A stretch of 26,028 nt of DNA. Source: an uncultured Oscillospiraceae bacterium (GTDB lineage: Bacteria > Bacillota > Clostridia > Oscillospirales > Oscillospiraceae). Positions 21,728 through 26,028 of this stretch are shown piece by piece. A program made the translations under genes and the position numbers. The stretch covers positions 1-26,028 of the forward strand of contig CALWYM010000027.1 in NCBI GenBank assembly GCA_944385775.1. Direction: 5' to 3'. How positions within the stretch are numbered: the first letter of the stretch is position 1; every line of letters starts with the position of its first letter. A model generated the notes under the pieces. It worked only from the letters and a program-made list of their open reading frames with translations, was not told where the DNA came from and did no database searches.

Positions 21728-22468
21728 TTATACCTTACCCAGCGGCACGTTTTCACCTGTAATTCTCCGTGCTACCCGATAAAATTGGTCATACGCGTAT
21801 TTAGCGCCATAAATAATCAGCGGACATTCATTCTCCGCTGCCAGCGGCACGGAGCTGTCCTCTGATATTATTCCCATAAGCCGGGCGCCTACCGTGTCTA
21901 TAATCTGGTCCACATTTTTCCGCATTTTCCGAAGAAGCCGGGGATTCACCCGGTTTACAATAAGCCTTACGTCCTCAATACCCATCTGGGAGCAGAGAGA
22001 ACAGACCTTCTGACAGTCACGAAGGCTTGGAGGATCCGCCGTGGCGACTATAATCGCCATGTCCGCAGCGGAACAGGCAAGATGAAAGCCGCTTCCGATA
22101 CCAGCCGGGGAGTCAATGAGGATATAGTCATAGTCATCCTTTATGCTTTCCACAAGTTCCCTGAAGGCGTCTTCATCAATACCGCCGTCAGGCGATGACA
22201 TGGGCGCAGACAGAAAGTAAAGGTTTTCCACCAGAGGGTGGGGCGTTACAGCCCGGCTAAGAAGACTCCTATCCTCCATAATATCTGAGAAGTCCCACAA
22301 ATTTGACTCGGAAAGCCCCAGAACAATGTCGAGATTTTTAAGACCTATGTCACAGTCAATACACAGTGTCCTTTTGCCAAGCATAGCGAGGGCGGTACCC
22401 ACAGCGCCGCAGCAGGTGGTTTTACCCGTTCCGCCCTTGCCGGAGGTTATTACGATTGAAATGGCCAA
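21728..22468 (-). CDS. minD: MinD-like ATPase (ParA/MinD family), short C-terminus
   Basis: It starts at TTG (complement of 22466-22468), eight bases after AGGAGG, giving MAISIVITSGKGGTGKTT. The deviant Walker A motif KGGTGKTT (11-18) is followed by DCDIGLKNLDIVLGL and the DSPAGIGSGF switch region. MinD places the division-site inhibitor MinC at the membrane. At 246 residues it stops right after FYRVARRITGENVPLGKV, where relatives continue into an amphipathic membrane-targeting helix. No minC or minE is adjacent. It has its own promoter upstream. The next gene, mgsA, begins 29 bases after its stop. Confidence 0.9.
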   Translation of the reverse strand: MAISIVITSGKGGTGKTTCCGAVGTALAMLGKRTLCIDCDIGLKNLDIVLGLSESNLWDFSDIMEDRSLLSRAVTPHPLVENLYFLSAPMSSPDGGIDEDAFRELVESIKDDYDYILIDSPAGIGSGFHLACSAADMAIIVATADPPSLRDCQKVCSLCSQMGIEDVRLIVNRVNPRLLRKMRKNVDQIIDTVGARLMGIISEDSSVPLAAENECPLIIYGAKYAYDQFYRVARRITGENVPLGKV

Positions 22469-22550
22469 AAAGCTTTCCTCCTGACAAAATCCCACAAAAA
22501 TCTGTCTCTATATATACCGTCCATACGTCAGGACGCACTGGAACAAGTAC

Positions 22551-22579
22551 ATTATAACTGAGTTATACACACTTTGCAA
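22551..22579 (-). promoter_or_regulatory. Sigma-A-type promoter of minD-mgsA
   Basis: On the minus strand TTGCAA (complement of 22574-22579) and a perfect TATAAT (complement of 22551-22556) are separated by 17 bases. It lies in the 180-base space between mrdA and minD, so minD and mgsA can be made independently of the mre genes. The start point would be near 22545, leaving a leader of about 75 bases. Confidence 0.78.
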
Positions 22580-22610
22580 GGGATTATTTACGATTGAACT
22601 GAAAATAATA

Positions 22611-22625
22611 ATTCTAATTTAGAAT
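22611..22625. repeat. Perfect 7-1-7 palindrome upstream of minD
   Basis: ATTCTAA and TTAGAAT flank a central T, about 32 bases upstream of the -35 of the minD promoter and downstream of the mrdA stop. The 7-1-7 shape is like operators of Fur/PerR-type or other dimeric regulators, but the sequence is AT-rich and chance is possible. No T-rich terminator for mrdA is seen here. Confidence 0.35.
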
Positions 22626-22649
22626 GATAATGTGCAAATGTAAGATTGA

Positions 22650-24770
22650 TTACTTAATAATGGAATTATCCCCATAATATGGCTCGCTGATACTGGAGGA
22701 CTGAAAATATTCCGTCAGCACATCTTTCGCGATAGTGGCGAGAGCCGCGCCGGAGCCGCCCTTTTCCACCACCACGGCTACGGCGATTTCAGGGTCATCG
22801 GCAGGAGCGTAGCATACGAAAACGCCCGTATTCATTGAGGTGGTGTCGGACTGGGTCGTACCGGTTTTGGCAGCCACAGGTATTTCGTAATTTGCGAAGT
22901 AGGAGGCGGCGGTACCTGTCTCGGCAACGGCCCTCATGCCCTGCTGAAGCACGGGGATATATCCGTTTTCGTCCTCAATGGTATTTAAAACCTTTGGGCT
23001 TTCCTCGGTAACAATTTTTGAATAGTCACTGCTGACGGCGTATTTAAGAAGGGTAGTGGAATAAACCGTTCCGCCGTTTGCTATGGCGGCAATGTAGTTT
23101 GCCATCTGTATGGGGGTAAACATATTGTAGCTCTGACCGATGGCTGCGATAAGGGTATCGGCACGCCACCAGCCCTCTCCCAGCTCCTCACGCTTATATT
23201 CGCTGGAAGCGATATTGCCTGTGGCTTCGCCTATTTCAATGCCTGTCTTGGCGCCAAGACCAAACTCCGCCGCAGCGTCGGCAATGGCGTCAATACCAAC
23301 GCCGTCCTCCTCGTCCGCAATGGAATAGAAGAAGTAGTTGCAGGAGTTTTCAATGGCTCCTACCACGTTTAAAAAGCCGTGGTTTCCGGGATAGATCCAG
23401 CACCGTGGCTGGAAAGTTTCGTACTTTGTGTAGATACCCTTATCCTCAATAAGGGTAGAGGTTGTTATGTTTCCGGCTTTAAGTGCGGCGAAGGCCGTTA
23501 CAAGCTTAAAGGTGGAGCCCGGGTTATAGGTACCCTGGGTAGCCCTGTTCCATATGGGCTTGAGAGGGTCGGAGGAAAGCTGCTGATAGTTTTGCGAATA
23601 GGAGGAGGGATCAAAGGTCGGGTATGAGGCGCTTGCCAAAACGTCTCCCGAATTTACGTCAATGACCACCACGGCGCCGCCCTCGGCAAGCTCCTGAAAA
23701 TTAAGGGTCGGTTCCTCGGTAGAGCCTGCGGTCTCAAGCTCCAGAACCTCCTGAGCGTAAAGCTCGTTATTTTTCTCACGTTCGGTGTTCATGTCCGTTA
23801 TGGCGGAAGCCAAAGCGTCCTCCGCCGCCTTTTGAAGCATAATGTCGATTGTGAGATAAACATTGTTTCCAGCTGTGGGGGAGGAATTTACAGTTTCTCC
23901 TATTACGGCGCCGGATTCGTCCCGGTACACAGTTTTCTCGCCGTCCACGCCCCTGAGGTACTTTTCAAAGGCGCTTTCCGCGCCGCTGAGACCTATCTGG
24001 TCGTTAAGGGAGTAGCCTAAATCCTTATAGATGTTCTGGTAATCGTCACCTGACATATAGCCCATATTGCCCAGAATGTGAGCGGCGTAGGTGGTGTGAT
24101 ATTCCCTTACCGGAGTTGTTTCCACGGATACGGCGGGGAAGGAGCGCTCCTTAACATAGGAAGCAAATTCCGTACCCACGTCAGTGGCAAAGACATAGTC
24201 AGTAGTGGACACTATCGCCCTTATCTCAAGCTCATAGCGCACGCCTATTATACGCCGGGCTTCCTCGGCTGTGACGGTATAATCAATTTCATAGTGGTTT
24301 CGCATCCAGCTTATGAGCTCAGGCGCCGTCATGGTACTGTCCAAATCAAAATACTCATAGTAGCTTGCAAGACGGTTATCCTGAGTATCAGTGGAAAGAG
24401 CGGTGTACGCAAATGGAGCGCTCATTGTAACGGGGAATGTATCGGTGTAAGTAATATTAAACTGATTTGCGGTGTTTATAAGTTCCGCCACAACGGCGTT
24501 GGGGTCCTCCTGTTCAAGGAGCTTACTTCTGTCTATGACTACGTTGTACCCGGCTCTGTCGCTGACAAGAAGTACGCCGTTTCTGTCAAGCAGCGCGCCG
24601 CGGGAGGCTGATATTTCAACAGTTACAGCCTTGGCGCCGTCGGTGACGCTGGAATTTTCACGTTTGTCTATTATCTGAAATTTATAAAGTACAGAAAAAT
24701 AAATTGCCGTCAGAATGAAAAGCACCAGACCTAAAACTGCGGTCCTTGACGGCTTTATAATCTTTTCCAT
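22650..24770 (-). CDS. mrdA: Penicillin-binding protein 2, elongation transpeptidase
   Basis: A class B PBP of 706 residues that cross-links peptidoglycan during cell elongation. Residues 9-30 form the single N-terminal membrane anchor. The dimerisation part includes ASRGALLDRNGVLL (55-68). The transpeptidase domain has STFK (S419 is the active serine), SCN (476-478) and KTGT (635-638). The insert near residues 325-360, rich in E and N (TEREKNNELYAQEVLELETA), is variable in the family. It follows mreD by 15 bases and is part of the mreC-mreD-mrdA rod-shape unit. Confidence 0.96.
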   Translation of the reverse strand: MEKIIKPSRTAVLGLVLFILTAIYFSVLYKFQIIDKRENSSVTDGAKAVTVEISASRGALLDRNGVLLVSDRAGYNVVIDRSKLLEQEDPNAVVAELINTANQFNITYTDTFPVTMSAPFAYTALSTDTQDNRLASYYEYFDLDSTMTAPELISWMRNHYEIDYTVTAEEARRIIGVRYELEIRAIVSTTDYVFATDVGTEFASYVKERSFPAVSVETTPVREYHTTYAAHILGNMGYMSGDDYQNIYKDLGYSLNDQIGLSGAESAFEKYLRGVDGEKTVYRDESGAVIGETVNSSPTAGNNVYLTIDIMLQKAAEDALASAITDMNTEREKNNELYAQEVLELETAGSTEEPTLNFQELAEGGAVVVIDVNSGDVLASASYPTFDPSSYSQNYQQLSSDPLKPIWNRATQGTYNPGSTFKLVTAFAALKAGNITTSTLIEDKGIYTKYETFQPRCWIYPGNHGFLNVVGAIENSCNYFFYSIADEEDGVGIDAIADAAAEFGLGAKTGIEIGEATGNIASSEYKREELGEGWWRADTLIAAIGQSYNMFTPIQMANYIAAIANGGTVYSTTLLKYAVSSDYSKIVTEESPKVLNTIEDENGYIPVLQQGMRAVAETGTAASYFANYEIPVAAKTGTTQSDTTSMNTGVFVCYAPADDPEIAVAVVVEKGGSGAALATIAKDVLTEYFQSSSISEPYYGDNSIIK

Positions 24771-24785
24771 TTATATTCCTTTCTT

Positions 24786-25280
24786 TTAAGTAAGGCGGGC
24801 CATAAAGCGGCTCAGATAGTAAAACGGTATTGCGAATAAAAGGGAGGAGGCAAGCTGCCTTAAAGCCATAAAAGCCATGGGGGCAAATTGCTGTCCACCC
24901 AAAAGAAGGGGTCTTGCCGTCTCCGCCAGGGCGCAGATAAGAAGGGCTGCCGCCGACATTGCAAGGTAGGAGGGAAATCCCCTTACTATTACCCTTTCAA
25001 TAAGATACCCGGACACAAGACCGACAAGGGTCAGGGTAACGGTAAAAAGAATCGGTGCCCGGTTAAAGGACAAATCCATAAGTATGCCCATGACAAGACC
25101 CATAACAGCCCCCTCGTCTCTGCCGCCGAAAAGAGCCCAGCCCACTGCGGCCAGCGGAATTATAAGGGGCTTTGCTCCGAAAAGCCTGAGATGAGGGCAA
25201 ACCGTTGACTGAAGAATGTAAAGAGCAATAAGATAGGGCAGTATTATTAAAATCCTGAATACCGGCTTATGTTTTCCCAC
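24786..25280 (-). CDS. mreD: Rod shape-determining membrane protein MreD
   Basis: A hydrophobic protein of 164 residues with about five membrane segments. These include ILIILPYLIALYILQSTVCP near the N-terminus, the charged loop FGGRDEGAVMGLVMGILMDL and a C-terminal SLLFAIPFYYLSRF helix. The GLVMGILMDL segment is typical of MreD. MreD works with MreC to hold PBP2/RodA and the MreB filaments together. Sequence identity in the family is low, so the call rests on topology together with position between mreC and mrdA. Confidence 0.9.
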   Translation of the reverse strand: MGKHKPVFRILIILPYLIALYILQSTVCPHLRLFGAKPLIIPLAAVGWALFGGRDEGAVMGLVMGILMDLSFNRAPILFTVTLTLVGLVSGYLIERVIVRGFPSYLAMSAAALLICALAETARPLLLGGQQFAPMAFMALRQLASSLLFAIPFYYLSRFMARLT

Positions 25281-25302
25281 AGGTAAATTCCTCCTTCCGG
25301 GT

Positions 25303-26028
25303 TCAGCCAGCGGTAAAGTTTGTAATAACGTAAAGCCTTGTCATTGTATCAAAATCTGCGGCAGGGGTCACTATGGCGTAGTAGTCAAGACCGGATTCAT
25401 TTTCACCTATGCTCTCCACATAGCCTATAACGAGACCGCTGGGGTATGTGCCGCCGCGTCCCGAGGTTATGACCGACTCGCCGATGGATATGCCCTCCTT
25501 GTCCTCCAGGTAACCGAGACGAAGCTTTCCTTCGCTGAAAAGTGAATAGTCGCCCTCAATAAGACCCAGCTCGCTGGAGGAATAGAGCATGGCACCGATA
25601 CTCATTGAGGTGTCCAGTACTGAGGTAACGGTACCGGTTGAGGGACTGACCTCAGTTACAATACCCACAAGGTACCCATGCTCATTAATAACGCAGTCGT
25701 TCACCGCTATTCCGGAGGAGCTGCCCCGGCTTATGGTAAAGGACGAGGAATAGTTTGACGCCGTCCATGAGATGATGGACACGGACTCATAGCTGTACTC
25801 GCTTTCCTCATGCTCCCTGTCAAAATCTATAAGTGCCTTTAGCCTTGCGTTTTCGGCGCTAATTTCCGTATATTCCCTGTACTGCTCCTCAAGGGTGGCG
25901 ACCCTCTGGCGCAGCGACTCATTCTCCGCCACAAGCTGGTCATAGCGGTACACATAGCCGTAAACGTCCTCAAGGGCGTTTACAATAGAGGTCATTACGC
26001 TTTTCAGCGGCTTAAAAAGCGGTTCGCT
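25303..26028 (-). CDS. mreC: Rod shape-determining protein MreC, partial (N-terminus outside)
   Basis: The frame is open to the right edge, with SEPLFKPLKSVMTSIVNALE before the first internal ATG, so the start and the membrane anchor lie beyond the window. The coiled coil covers the segment QLVAENESLRQRVATLEEQY to ENARLKALIDF. It is followed by the beta-barrel part with SRGSSSGIAVNDCVINEHGY and GLVGIVTEV-like repeats, ending ADFDTMTRLYVITNFTAG. MreC is a periplasmic-side scaffold of the elongation complex. About 241 residues are visible. It lies 22 bases ahead of mreD. Confidence 0.95.
   Translation of the reverse strand, partial: SEPLFKPLKSVMTSIVNALEDVYGYVYRYDQLVAENESLRQRVATLEEQYREYTEISAENARLKALIDFDREHEESEYSYESVSIISWTASNYSSSFTISRGSSSGIAVNDCVINEHGYLVGIVTEVSPSTGTVTSVLDTSMSIGAMLYSSSELGLIEGDYSLFSEGKLRLGYLEDKEGISIGESVITSGRGGTYPSGLVIGYVESIGENESGLDYYAIVTPAADFDTMTRLYVITNFTAG

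Noticed and set aside
24078..24611. Plus-strand frame of 177 codons opposite mrdA
   Set aside because: Shadow of the PBP2 gene; no ribosome-binding site or domain.
1..26028. CRISPR array, prophage, transposase, tRNA or rRNA gene
   Set aside because: No regularly spaced repeats, no integrase or phage proteins, and no tRNA-like or rRNA segments were seen on either strand.

Overview
The window comes from a spore-forming Firmicute of the class Clostridia, most like the Oscillospirales / Ruminococcaceae-Oscillospiraceae of the gut. The grounds are strong AGGAGG ribosome-binding sites, TTGACA/TATAAT-type promoters, the zinc-type short S14, a KOW-domain gene between map and infA, a spoVAC sporulation gene and an mreC-mreD-mrdA-minD cluster. 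The genus is inferred from style and was not searched.

Layout. (1) Bases 1-633, minus strand: 5' part of an NCS2/AzgA-type purine permease, divergent from the ribosomal operon. (2) 634-1222: two tandem sigma-A-like promoters and a structured leader of about 290 nt. (3) 1223-17354, plus strand: the fused S10-spc-alpha superoperon, rpsJ to rplQ, with secY, adk, map, a KOW gene, infA and rpoA in the classical order. Most genes are 0-24 nt apart or overlap. The exceptions are a 198-nt structured gap between rpsJ and rplC, a 541-nt gap between S14 and S8 holding repeats, a promoter and a second leader, and gaps of 70-75 nt before rpmJ and rpoA. An intrinsic terminator follows rplQ. (4) A single spoVAC gene and a strong terminator that probably works both ways. 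(5) 17992-26028, minus strand: mreC (5' end outside the window), mreD, mrdA (PBP2), then minD from its own promoter, a divergent mgsA, hisS and aspS.

How it works together. The plus-strand block builds ribosomal proteins of both subunits and adds the Sec channel, adenylate kinase, methionine aminopeptidase, IF1 and the RNA polymerase alpha subunit, so it couples ribosome, secretion and transcription supply. The minus-strand block joins the cell-elongation machinery (MreC/MreD/PBP2) with a MinD-like ATPase, a methylglyoxal-synthase-like protein and two class II aminoacyl-tRNA synthetases.

No phage, transposase, CRISPR array, tRNA, rRNA or recognisable defence system is present. The most interesting non-routine material is (a) the three structured non-coding stretches inside the ribosomal operon, above all the repeat-bearing S14-S8 gap with its new promoter and hairpin leader, and (b) the minD-mgsA pair, in which MinD lacks the membrane-targeting tail and has no minC/minE beside it, while the MgsA-like protein has lost residues of the classical active site.
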